Shown: positions 8,529-15,189 of the stretch, piece after piece
How positions within the stretch are numbered: position 1 is the first letter of the stretch
Layout: each line of letters begins with the position of its first letter
Origin: Snuella lapsa
GTDB taxonomy: Bacteria > Bacteroidota > Bacteroidia > Flavobacteriales > Flavobacteriaceae
Reading direction: 5' to 3'
Assembly: GCF_039539345.1 (NCBI RefSeq)
Contig: NZ_BAABCY010000104.1
Coordinates: 26,671-90,670, forward strand
Length of the DNA: 64,000 nt
Notes under the pieces: model-generated
Told to the model about the DNA's origin: nothing
Seen by the model: the letters and a program-made list of their open reading frames with translations, nothing else
Databases searched by the model: none
Made by a program: the position numbers and the translations under genes

Positions 8529-9125
8529 TTACACATCTTTGTTGGATTTAGTTATTTTATAAATCTTAATTACAGGGTCGAAAGTGTCGATTCTGTCATA
8601 TTTTATTTTTTCGATTGAATTTAATAACCCTTCCGTGAATCCATTTCTTTTGTAGTCCCGGAAATTAGAATAATGACTTGTAAATCTTTGGTCTAACCAC
8701 AAAAGCATTTTCTGTCTTATGTTTTTTGGTTCACAGAATCCACAAATAATGGTTGTGTTAGATGAGGCCAATAGTTTTTTTATTAACTCTATAGACTTTT
8801 CCAAAGGCAGAATGTGTAATAGAAGACTAGCGACAGAATAGTCCATGTTGGGTTCTGAATATGAATCTTTTAGTAGATCCATTAGTCTGAATTCAAGATT
8901 TTTAACCTGTTCTTTTTTTACTCGGTTTGAAGCGTATGTAATTAGTTGTTCCGATTTATCGATACCAACTCCAAGTTTTAATTTGCCAGCAAGTTTAAAA
9001 AGTAAATCTCCGTTTCCGCACCCTAATTCTATTAGTGTGGTATTGGGGTCAATGAGTTCTACAATTTGGAAACGAATAGAGCGCAAATATTTATCGATAG
9101 TATCAGCTTTAATAATTGCTTTCAT
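8529..9125 (-). CDS. Class I SAM-dependent methyltransferase (second, unrelated in sequence)
   Basis: A 198-residue cytoplasmic protein. Motif I TLIELGCGNGDLLFKLA is near residue 30, followed by VGIDKSEQLITYA (acidic residue binding the ribose) and FRLMDLLKD, with a post-motif LLLHILPLEKSIELIKKLL region as in UbiE/Coq5-like enzymes. The acceptor is unknown. Its sequence differs from the methyltransferase next to it apart from the fold, so the pair is not a recent tandem duplication. Upstream at 9148-9165 a small hairpin (ATGTTC/GAACAT) sits in the leader. Confidence 0.83.
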   Translation of the reverse strand: MKAIIKADTIDKYLRSIRFQIVELIDPNTTLIELGCGNGDLLFKLAGKLKLGVGIDKSEQLITYASNRVKKEQVKNLEFRLMDLLKDSYSEPNMDYSVASLLLHILPLEKSIELIKKLLASSNTTIICGFCEPKNIRQKMLLWLDQRFTSHYSNFRDYKRNGFTEGLLNSIEKIKYDRIDTFDPVIKIYKITKSNKDV

Positions 9126-9147
9126 TTTTAGGGAAGGCTACATTTAA

Positions 9148-9165
9148 ATGTTCTCTAAGGAACAT
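9148..9165 (-). promoter_or_regulatory. Small inverted repeat in the leader of the second methyltransferase
   Basis: ATGTTC and GAACAT are separated by six bases about 20 nt upstream of the start codon at 9125. It could be a leader hairpin or an operator; there is no T-tract. The function is unknown. Confidence 0.3.
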
Positions 9166-9256
9166 ATTTTATACAAGTTAAAGATTAGACTTTACACTAA
9201 ATTAGTAAATAAAACGAAGTAATGAACTAAACACGACTTGCCACAAGTTTTTATTT

Positions 9257-9601
9257 TCAAAAAATCAGTTGATCGAGTTGATTTCTGATTGAGAATAGAA
9301 AAACCAAAATCAAAAGTGTAATCAGATTTGTTTTGAACTTTACACATTCTTGTTTTCTATATTCGATTATTATTTTATAAACTAAAAACCCACCAACAAG
9401 TAAAATAGGTAAATAATTTAAAATTAAGTCAACATACCATATTTCTGCAATTCTACTTGAACTAGCTCCCGAACCATATAATAGGAAAAAAGCAAATATC
9501 TCAATTAAAATTAGAAGTAATAGAATCCCAAAAAATAGAACGGATCTAATTACAATACCAAAATAATTAGTCTTTATTTTAAAAAAATCTGATGTATTCA
9601 A
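9257..9601 (-). CDS. Small membrane protein, unknown
   Basis: 114 residues with three hydrophobic helices (about 16-42, 55-78 and 88-108) and few other features. I do not recognise the family. It is the last of three short same-strand genes (gaps of 24 and 12 nt) that probably form one transcript. A role as a membrane partner of the two small soluble products is an inference from spacing only. Confidence 0.6.
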   Translation of the reverse strand: MNTSDFFKIKTNYFGIVIRSVLFFGILLLLILIEIFAFFLLYGSGASSSRIAEIWYVDLILNYLPILLVGGFLVYKIIIEYRKQECVKFKTNLITLLILVFLFSIRNQLDQLIF

Positions 9602-9625
9602 TCCTGTCCGTTTAGTGTCGTTTTT

Positions 9626-9958
9626 TTACCATTTTAAATTTTTATAGTCAATATCCTTATCATTAATTTCGAGTTGGGATATTTCACAATTTAGTCTTTT
9701 GGCTTCTGATTTTAAAAATTTCTCGTAATCTTGATATTCGGCTGTAAATGTTACTCCTCTTTTCAATAATTCTGGAAGTTTTCTGAAAGCTCTTTTTCCG
9801 CCATTTAGTCTTAAATAGTCGGTATCTATTGACATCAACAATTGATAGATATATTCATTTCCGCCGTTAATTGCTCCGTTAAAAAACGGTTCCAAATTCA
9901 TTCCGCTTTTTTCGTCATAAGCAATTGCAGATTTCTCAAGCCAATATTCAAATTGCAT
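9626..9958 (-). CDS. Hypothetical protein (110 aa)
   Basis: A soluble, charged 110-residue protein without signal peptide or membrane segment; it opens MQFEYWLEKSAIAYD and ends NDKDIDYKNLKW. No motif that I recognise. The composition and uninterrupted frame look like a genuine gene, and it is placed 12 nt after the preceding gene of the same strand and 24 nt before the next, consistent with a three-gene operon. Function unknown. Confidence 0.6.
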   Translation of the reverse strand: MQFEYWLEKSAIAYDEKSGMNLEPFFNGAINGGNEYIYQLLMSIDTDYLRLNGGKRAFRKLPELLKRGVTFTAEYQDYEKFLKSEAKRLNCEISQLEINDKDIDYKNLKW

Positions 9959-9970
9959 TATAATAGAAAG

Positions 9971-10303
9971 TTATAATTTATTGGTTTCAGAATATCGCAT
10001 ATTATATCTTAATGCTGATAACGAAAATATTATATGAACCCAAGAAATTTTACAGCCAAAATGCTCAATTTCTTCGAATGAGAAATGGCTACGCTTTCGT
10101 TTAAGTCGACTTCCCTCGTGAGCTTTTCTCAATTCTCTTGAAAATCCGCTTAAAGCTTTATCTCGGTTTTCTGAATTTTTTATATTATCATTCTTTTCAT
10201 TTCCCCAAAAATTTTGGACGACAGAATGAACTCTACGAATGTCGTCATAAGTACCCCAAATTTCAATTCCAATTCCGTTTTTTGTAGGTACTAAATAGAA
10301 CAT
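9971..10303 (-). CDS. Hypothetical protein (110 aa), perhaps DUF6904-like
   Basis: A 110-residue soluble protein beginning MFYLVPTKNGIGIEIWGTYDDI, a pattern reminiscent of small uncharacterised DUF6904-type proteins in which an N-terminal strand is followed by a helix (DIRRVHSVVQNFW). There is a basic middle (RLKRKRSHF), no signal peptide and no catalytic motif visible. It is the first gene of the three-gene run, and its upstream region (10349-10418) holds a long imperfect hairpin. The family resemblance is from memory and tentative. Confidence 0.58.
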   Translation of the reverse strand: MFYLVPTKNGIGIEIWGTYDDIRRVHSVVQNFWGNEKNDNIKNSENRDKALSGFSRELRKAHEGSRLKRKRSHFSFEEIEHFGCKISWVHIIFSLSALRYNMRYSETNKL

Positions 10304-10661
10304 AATTTTGTCATTTTTAATAAGTTTTCGGTTTGGTCGAATACGCTACAACGTTCCATGTATGGCGTAGTAGCTATCCGGTAGGGTAGCTATGCTACTA
10401 TACATTTTGTACCTGTTGGACAACCTTTCAAATATAGTTTAAAATTTTAAAAATTGCACGAAACTTCTTGTTTTTAAGGGCTAAGTCAAAAAAACAATGC
10501 CAAGAGAAATTATTTAATAGTTTTTAGTTAAGTACAATATAGTTAGTCCAGATTGTTGGTAGCATTTAAAATGACAACACCCTAAAAAGGAATATTTTAT
10601 GCCCTGCTTTATAAAATTATGGGGTTGTGCAATGATTAGCCGAGTTACTCTTTAATTGTTT
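10304..10661. other. Intergenic gap containing a long hairpin
   Basis: 358 nt without a recognisable gene, between the three-gene run and the serine hydrolase. Its left part (10349-10418) is a long imperfect inverted repeat, annotated separately; the remainder is AT-rich without visible structure. Confidence 0.5.
10349..10418 (-). repeat. Long imperfect hairpin, attC-like
   Basis: Nested inverted segments can be read directly: CAAC (10349-10352) with GTTG (10415-10418), ATGTAT (10358-10363) with ATACAT (10400-10405), and TAGCTA (10371-10376) with TAGCTA (10387-10392) followed inward by a few G:C pairs. Interrupted helices with unpaired bases and an outer AAC/GTT pair resemble the folded bottom strand of an integron attC site. 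There is no integrase in the window, so this remains a structural resemblance. Confidence 0.45.
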
Positions 10662-11750
10662 TTAATGTTCGATCGATGGTAAAATGATATCTTTCATTAT
10701 CGTGAATGCTAATTTATCTTTTTGAGAATTATATGCGCCTCCCGTAAATACTGCAACTAGTTCCAAATCAGGAATTATCATTATGTATTGTCCTCCATTT
10801 CCAGTTGCTGTTTTAGAAATGATTGTTCTTTTGTCTATGTTAAAAGGAATGTTCCACCACAGATAGCAATAGTCAATACCAGTAATCTTCGTTTTTGGTG
10901 TTGTAGACTCTTCAATCCATTTTTTAGATACAATTTGTTCTCCATTCCATTTTCCTTTGTTTAAGACTAATTGCCCTATTTTAGCCATATCCCTAGAGGT
11001 CATATATAACCTTTTTGCTGAAGCAATAACTTCTTTGTTTGCGGTGTGCCCCCACTTCAAATTGTTAATCCCTAAAGGTTTGAACAAGTATTTGTCAGCA
11101 AATTCATTTATTGACATTCCCGACGTTCGGCTGATAATTTCGGCCACTAGGACTACTCCCATCGAACAGTAATGTGACACTTCTCCAGGCGTATTGACCA
11201 TAGGTAGATCAAGCGTATATTGCAGCCAATCTTTTTTCTTGTAAACTTTGTCTTCTTGACCTTTTGATTTATTATCCCAATCATTACAATCTAGTCCGCT
11301 CGACATCGTCAAAAGATGTTTAATCGTAATTTCTTCCTTTCTTACATCCAGATGTTTTTGGGGTACAGGAATTTTAAGGTATTTAGCTATGGGGTCATTT
11401 ATATTGTAAATAAATCCGTTGTCAATGGCTATTCCTAATAAGATAGATCTAATGCTTTTCGATGCTGAACGAAGGTCATGAGGTTGATCGGCCTCATGAT
11501 CGTTAAAATATTCTTCTAGAACCAATTGATTATTTTTAACTAACACAACGCTATGTAAGTTATGATCGGTACCATTGATTTGGTCGAAAAGTTTGTAAAT
11601 CAAGGTTGAATCAATACCCTTTGATTTTAAATGGTTTGTTTGCCATCCGTCTCCTAGTTGCTTTGGTTGCGAATATGTGTAAGGATTTTGTCCATGGCTA
11701 ACAGTACTTATAAGTAGTATTAAAATTGCAGATCGCGCTATGTTTTTCAT
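10662..11750 (-). CDS. Exported serine hydrolase, beta-lactamase class C family
   Basis: A 362-residue protein from the chosen start (MKNIARSAILILLISTVSHGQ, a signal peptide). The SxxK tetrad SASK (in DLRSASKSIRSI) and a following YCS (in HYCSMGVV, corresponding to Tyr-x-Asn/Ser) mark the penicillin-binding/class C fold; a C-terminal TATGNGGQYIMI matches the KTG-like strand region. Such proteins are usually esterases or D-peptidases rather than true lactamases. A longer frame reaches 11780, but the start at 11750 makes ATGA with the stop of the upstream DUF7003-like gene (4-nt overlap), indicating translational coupling, and it puts the signal peptide at the N-terminus. Confidence 0.86.
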   Translation of the reverse strand: MKNIARSAILILLISTVSHGQNPYTYSQPKQLGDGWQTNHLKSKGIDSTLIYKLFDQINGTDHNLHSVVLVKNNQLVLEEYFNDHEADQPHDLRSASKSIRSILLGIAIDNGFIYNINDPIAKYLKIPVPQKHLDVRKEEITIKHLLTMSSGLDCNDWDNKSKGQEDKVYKKKDWLQYTLDLPMVNTPGEVSHYCSMGVVLVAEIISRTSGMSINEFADKYLFKPLGINNLKWGHTANKEVIASAKRLYMTSRDMAKIGQLVLNKGKWNGEQIVSKKWIEESTTPKTKITGIDYCYLWWNIPFNIDKRTIISKTATGNGGQYIMIIPDLELVAVFTGGAYNSQKDKLAFTIMKDIILPSIEH

Positions 11751-12481
11751 AATGTTCCACCATCTGGCCAGTTTTTCCAATGATTATTAGGCTTATTGGT
11801 CGGTTTGTAAAATTCCGTTCTTCCTGTTTCCAAGACTTTTGCTATTTGTTTAAATGTTTCATTTTTGCTCGGAAGTTCCGAATCAGCACAATCAGGATGA
11901 TGCCATTCATTCAATTCCATAATCTTTGGCAAGTCATATGGAATTCTTTGTTTGATTTCTTCTTCGGTAGCCTCAAATTCCATGTTGTATTCAGGTTCTA
12001 AACCTCTCATAAATTCCCAAACGAAAATTTTGTCGTCGTCTTCCAGTTTAATTCCCTTTTTAAGGTAAAAATCTCTATTGTGATTTATGTCAATCTCTTT
12101 TTCGCGCAACATCATTGTTTTTGCTCGTGGGTTTAAACTTTCTAAATATTCTTCGTCAAAAGTCAAGTCATCAGTGCTATCATCTGTTATATATAAAAAA
12201 TTTGCATTATCGGTTCCAGGCTCAGTTTTTATGCAATTTCCAAAAATGTGCAAGCAATTAGAAATTCCGTTGTGTCCTCCGCTACGATAATTGAATCCGA
12301 TTACTTCGATTATTATAGCCCAACGTTTTTCATCACGATAAGCACTTAATTTAGAGTGAATGGGATAAACATACCCATTGTCAAGCATAGGGAACGTAAA
12401 TTCCCCTGCACACTTGTCGAGTTGTTTTAATATTTCCTTTGCTGAATATTCTTGTTTTTTCTTAAACCCGAAGATGCTCAT
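11747..12481 (-). CDS. DUF7003-like protein
   Basis: A 244-residue, soluble, acidic protein. The segment ILKQLDKCAGEFTFPMLDNGYVY followed by WAIIIEVIGFNYRSGGHNG matches my recollection of an uncharacterised family (DUF7003) found scattered in Bacteroidota and other phyla; the function is unknown. There is no signal peptide. Its stop overlaps the next start by 4 nt, so it is co-translated with the serine hydrolase. Its leader carries AGTTAGCA (minus strand, 12498-12491), a motif shared with the flank of the TlpA-like gene. Confidence 0.68.
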   Translation of the reverse strand: MSIFGFKKKQEYSAKEILKQLDKCAGEFTFPMLDNGYVYPIHSKLSAYRDEKRWAIIIEVIGFNYRSGGHNGISNCLHIFGNCIKTEPGTDNANFLYITDDSTDDLTFDEEYLESLNPRAKTMMLREKEIDINHNRDFYLKKGIKLEDDDKIFVWEFMRGLEPEYNMEFEATEEEIKQRIPYDLPKIMELNEWHHPDCADSELPSKNETFKQIAKVLETGRTEFYKPTNKPNNHWKNWPDGGTL

Positions 12482-12490
12482 AGGTGTGTT

Positions 12491-12498
12491 TGCTAACT
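12491..12498 (-). repeat. AGTTAGCA flank motif
   Basis: Located 10 nt upstream of the DUF7003-like start codon at 12481, read on the minus strand. The same octamer precedes the TlpA-like gene (63231-63238) and a variant AGTTAGGCA precedes the first methyltransferase gene. An octamer alone can be chance; the consistent position just before a start codon is what makes it notable. Confidence 0.3.
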
Positions 12499-12700
12499 AT
12501 TCAATAAACGCATATTATTGCATTTATTTTCTTTCAAATATAATTCTTTTTGTTTAACATCTCTATGGGGCTTATTATGTCAGTTAAAGTGTGGTGCTAT
12601 TGTCCAAATATAATGTGGCAAACGGTGTACTGTTACGGGAATACATATACTCACTAAGGGCTTATGTCGTATTTGAGAGAAGGAGGGAGGTAGTATTATA

Positions 12701-13603
12701 TTACTTCCGTTCGTAAGTTAAGAACGAGTAATCATGATCGTTCTTGTCATCTTTCTCGCAAAAGGTGTTAGCGGTTTCTTTCCATACCGTTGTGTCTATT
12801 TCGGGGAAGAACGTATCGGCCTCGAAGTTGGCATGAACGCGCGTTAGCTCAATTTTATCGGCTATGTGCATGGCTTGTTTGTAAATTTCGCCTCCTCCTA
12901 TTATAAATGGTTGGTTGTCGTCTTTAGAGGCATCAATAGCATCCTCCAGGTTGTTAACCACAATCACCCCGTCGGGAACCGTGTAGTTGCTTTGTCTGGT
13001 AATAACCACATGGGTACGGTTGGGAAGTGGTTTGGGAAAACTCTCAAAGGTTTTGCGCCCCATAATAATATGGTGACCGTTTGTTAGGTTTTTAAAGTGT
13101 TTTAGGTCGTCGCTTAAATGCCATATTAACTTATTATCCTTACCAATGGCATTATTTTCGGCAGCTGCAACAATAATAGTAAGCTCTGTGCCTTTTTTAA
13201 GGGGAGCTTTTGGGTTTGCTTCTTTTTCGGGCATGGCGTCGTTTGCAACGTTAGCCTTAAGTTGGGCTATGCGCTCCTGTTGCAGGCTTACCAGCTTTTC
13301 CAATTGCGCCTGTTCCCAGGCTTTGCCCATAAACTTATGCGTGATAAAAACATTAAATGTGTGGTACAACAGGATAAATAACCATATAATAATGGCAAAT
13401 ACAAACCATTCTTTTTCAAAAAAGGTAAGATCCTTGCCTATGCCCAGTATGGTATTCATGCCAATTAAAAAGAGGGATCCAATTAAAAACAGAACAAAAT
13501 GAATGTATAGGCGCTTTTTTTGTTTAATGCGGCGCTGTGCCGTTTCAATAAGTGCCAGTTGTTCTTTGTCTATTTGCGGTGTCGATCTTTTCTTTCCAAA
13601 CAT
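12701..13603 (-). CDS. Dihydrofolate reductase fused to an N-terminal two-helix membrane domain
   Basis: 300 residues from the chosen start (MFGKKRSTPQ). Residues about 32-52 and 66-88 are hydrophobic helices of a 2TM domain, followed by a Gln/Glu-rich linker (about 95-120). Residues about 141-300 are a complete DHFR: LTIIVAAAENNAIGKDNKLIWHLSDDL (folate-pocket Asp within the WHLSDDL motif), IMGRKTFESF (NADPH motif) and FIIGGGEIYKQAM. It reduces dihydrofolate to tetrahydrofolate for dTMP synthesis; here the enzyme would be held at the inner membrane. A longer frame to 13675 is less likely because it would add a sequence without homology. thyA, its functional partner, lies just upstream but is separated by an opposite-strand gene. 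Confidence 0.9.
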   Translation of the reverse strand: MFGKKRSTPQIDKEQLALIETAQRRIKQKKRLYIHFVLFLIGSLFLIGMNTILGIGKDLTFFEKEWFVFAIIIWLFILLYHTFNVFITHKFMGKAWEQAQLEKLVSLQQERIAQLKANVANDAMPEKEANPKAPLKKGTELTIIVAAAENNAIGKDNKLIWHLSDDLKHFKNLTNGHHIIMGRKTFESFPKPLPNRTHVVITRQSNYTVPDGVIVVNNLEDAIDASKDDNQPFIIGGGEIYKQAMHIADKIELTRVHANFEADTFFPEIDTTVWKETANTFCEKDDKNDHDYSFLTYERK

Positions 13604-13852
13604 ATCAATATAATAATGGGTAAAGTTAATGCTTTTTAATGATATGATTGTGTTAAAAATCGTTCTTAAGAACAATGGAAAGGCGTATATATAAACTAGT
13701 TGATGAAAGAAAATTAGTTCAATTGATTTGCTGATCCCATAATTTTTATATGGGAATATTATGTACTTTAAATTAATGTTAAGCCTTATTATTAAATTGA
13801 TAATTCTTTTGGGTAAAGTGAATTAAATGCTGATTATTAGACGATTGTTCCT

Positions 13853-13860
13853 TAATTTTG
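13853..13860 (+). promoter_or_regulatory. Bacteroidota -7 promoter box
   Basis: TAATTTTG, an exact fit to the TAnnTTTG -7 consensus of Bacteroidota sigma factor, about 25 nt upstream of the start codon of the CBM48 protein. A clear -33 TTG is not visible at the expected spacing. Confidence 0.4.
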
Positions 13861-13884
13861 TGCCAAACAACACACTTATTTATT

Positions 13885-14181
13885 ATGGCAATAGCAAAAC
13901 AATACTTAAAGAGTAAGCCCGTATGTAAAGTTACTTTTTCTATCCTAGCAGAGGATGCAAATGAAGTATCTGTAGTAGGAAATTTTAACGAATGGGATAC
14001 AGAAGCGGCACCGCTTAAAAAGTTAAAAAATGGTACGTTTAAAGGTACAGTAAACTTAGATAAGGATGCTTCTTATGAGTTTAAATACGTTGTAGATGGC
14101 GCTTATATTAATGACGATGCAGCCGATGCTTATGCATGGAACGATTATGCTGCAGCAGAGAATAGCGTAGTGAACGTATAA
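13885..14181 (+). CDS. Small CBM48-like (isoamylase N-domain, glycogen-binding) protein
   Basis: 98 residues from MAIAKQYLKS. It is a single immunoglobulin-like E-set domain: KVTFSILAEDANEVSVVGNFNEWD, then LKKLKNGTFKGTVNLDKDASYEFKYVVDG and a C-terminal YAWNDYAAAENSVV. The GNFNEWD and YEFKYVVDG signatures are those of CBM48/AMPK glycogen-binding domains. No enzymatic domain is attached, so it may be a regulatory or carbohydrate-sensing adaptor. It is a lone plus-strand gene between convergent thyA and divergent DHFR and ends in a terminator shared with thyA. The frame reaches 13858, but the ATG at 13885 begins the conserved domain. Confidence 0.85.
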   Translation: MAIAKQYLKSKPVCKVTFSILAEDANEVSVVGNFNEWDTEAAPLKKLKNGTFKGTVNLDKDASYEFKYVVDGAYINDDAADAYAWNDYAAAENSVVNV

Positions 14182-14203
14182 ATTTAGTTTACTAAAAAAA
14201 GAT

Positions 14204-14237
14204 AAGCGCTTCCTTAAGTTAAGAAAGCGCTTTTTTT
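14204..14237. terminator. Bidirectional rho-independent terminator between CBM48 gene and thyA
   Basis: AAGCGCTT at 14204-14211 pairs with AAGCGCTT at 14224-14231, with an additional CTTAA/TTAAG core, followed by TTTTTT on the plus strand and preceded by an A-run, so it can work in both directions. Confidence 0.85.
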
Positions 14238-15060
14238 ATATCGCTACCGAACCTTTAATATGCGGATGGGGATCATAATCGACCAAAGTAAAATCCTCGA
14301 AGGTAAAATCAAAAATGTTATCGATATTGGGATTTAAGAGCATTTTTGGTAGAGGACGTAGTTCTCTGGACAGTTGTAACTCTAATTGTTCGAAGTGGTT
14401 GCTGTAAATATGGGCATCTCCAAAGGTGTGTATAAAGTCACCAGCCTCGTAACCACAAACCTGAGCCACCATCATGGTAAGCAATGCATAAGACGCTATA
14501 TTAAACGGTACACCCAAAAAGATATCGGCACTACGTTGGTAAAGCTGACACGATAGTTTGCCATTGGCTACATAAAACTGGAAAAAAGCATGGCATGGCG
14601 GTAAGGCCGCTTTACCATTGGCTACATTTTCACTAAAGGATATGGAAGTATCTGGCAAAACCGAAGGATTCCAAGCCGATACCAGCATACGTCTGCTATC
14701 GGGGTTGTGCTTAAGGGTTTGGATTACGTCTTTAATCTGGTCGATCTCATCGCTGTTCCAGTTACGCCATTGGTGTCCGTAAACAGGTCCCAAATTTCCG
14801 TTTTCGTCTGCCCATTCGTTCCAGATACGTACCCCGTTTTCGGTTAAGTAGTTAATGTTGGTGTCGCCCTTTAAAAACCAAAGCAACTCATATACAATCG
14901 ATTTTAAATGCAACTTCTTTGTAGTCACCATAGGAAACCCTTCGCTTAAATCGAAACGCATCTGGTAGCCAAAAACACTTTTGGTGCCGGTTCCCGTACG
15001 ATCCTCTTTTAGGTTGCCATTCTCTAAAACATGCTTTACAAGGTCGTGATATTGCTTCAT
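14236..15060 (-). CDS. thyA: Thymidylate synthase
   Basis: A 274-residue enzyme converting dUMP to dTMP with methylene-tetrahydrofolate. Signatures: EDRTGTGTKSVFG near residue 20 and LWFLKGDTNINYL, NEWADENG; ALPPCHAFFQFYV with the catalytic Cys, LYQRSADIFLGVPFNIASYALL, and YDPHPHIKGS at the C-terminus. Length is close to the family's usual 264. Its product dihydrofolate is the substrate of the DHFR encoded a little further on the same strand; the CBM48 gene sits between them on the opposite strand. It is 129 nt downstream of the CNT transporter gene. Confidence 0.97.
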   Translation of the reverse strand: MKQYHDLVKHVLENGNLKEDRTGTGTKSVFGYQMRFDLSEGFPMVTTKKLHLKSIVYELLWFLKGDTNINYLTENGVRIWNEWADENGNLGPVYGHQWRNWNSDEIDQIKDVIQTLKHNPDSRRMLVSAWNPSVLPDTSISFSENVANGKAALPPCHAFFQFYVANGKLSCQLYQRSADIFLGVPFNIASYALLTMMVAQVCGYEAGDFIHTFGDAHIYSNHFEQLELQLSRELRPLPKMLLNPNIDNIFDFTFEDFTLVDYDPHPHIKGSVAI

Positions 15061-15189
15061 GTTATCTGCTTTTCTTCAATGATACAAATATATAAAAGCT
15101 TGCACCCAAATACATAGGGTAGCTGCTTTTCTGTAAAAAAGTTATTAACCATATGTAATGGGCGTGTGGGTAAGGTTTTAGGTGTTGCC

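Noticed and set aside
7803..9125. Recent duplication of the two methyltransferase genes
   Set aside because: The two proteins share only the fold motifs; their sequences differ elsewhere.
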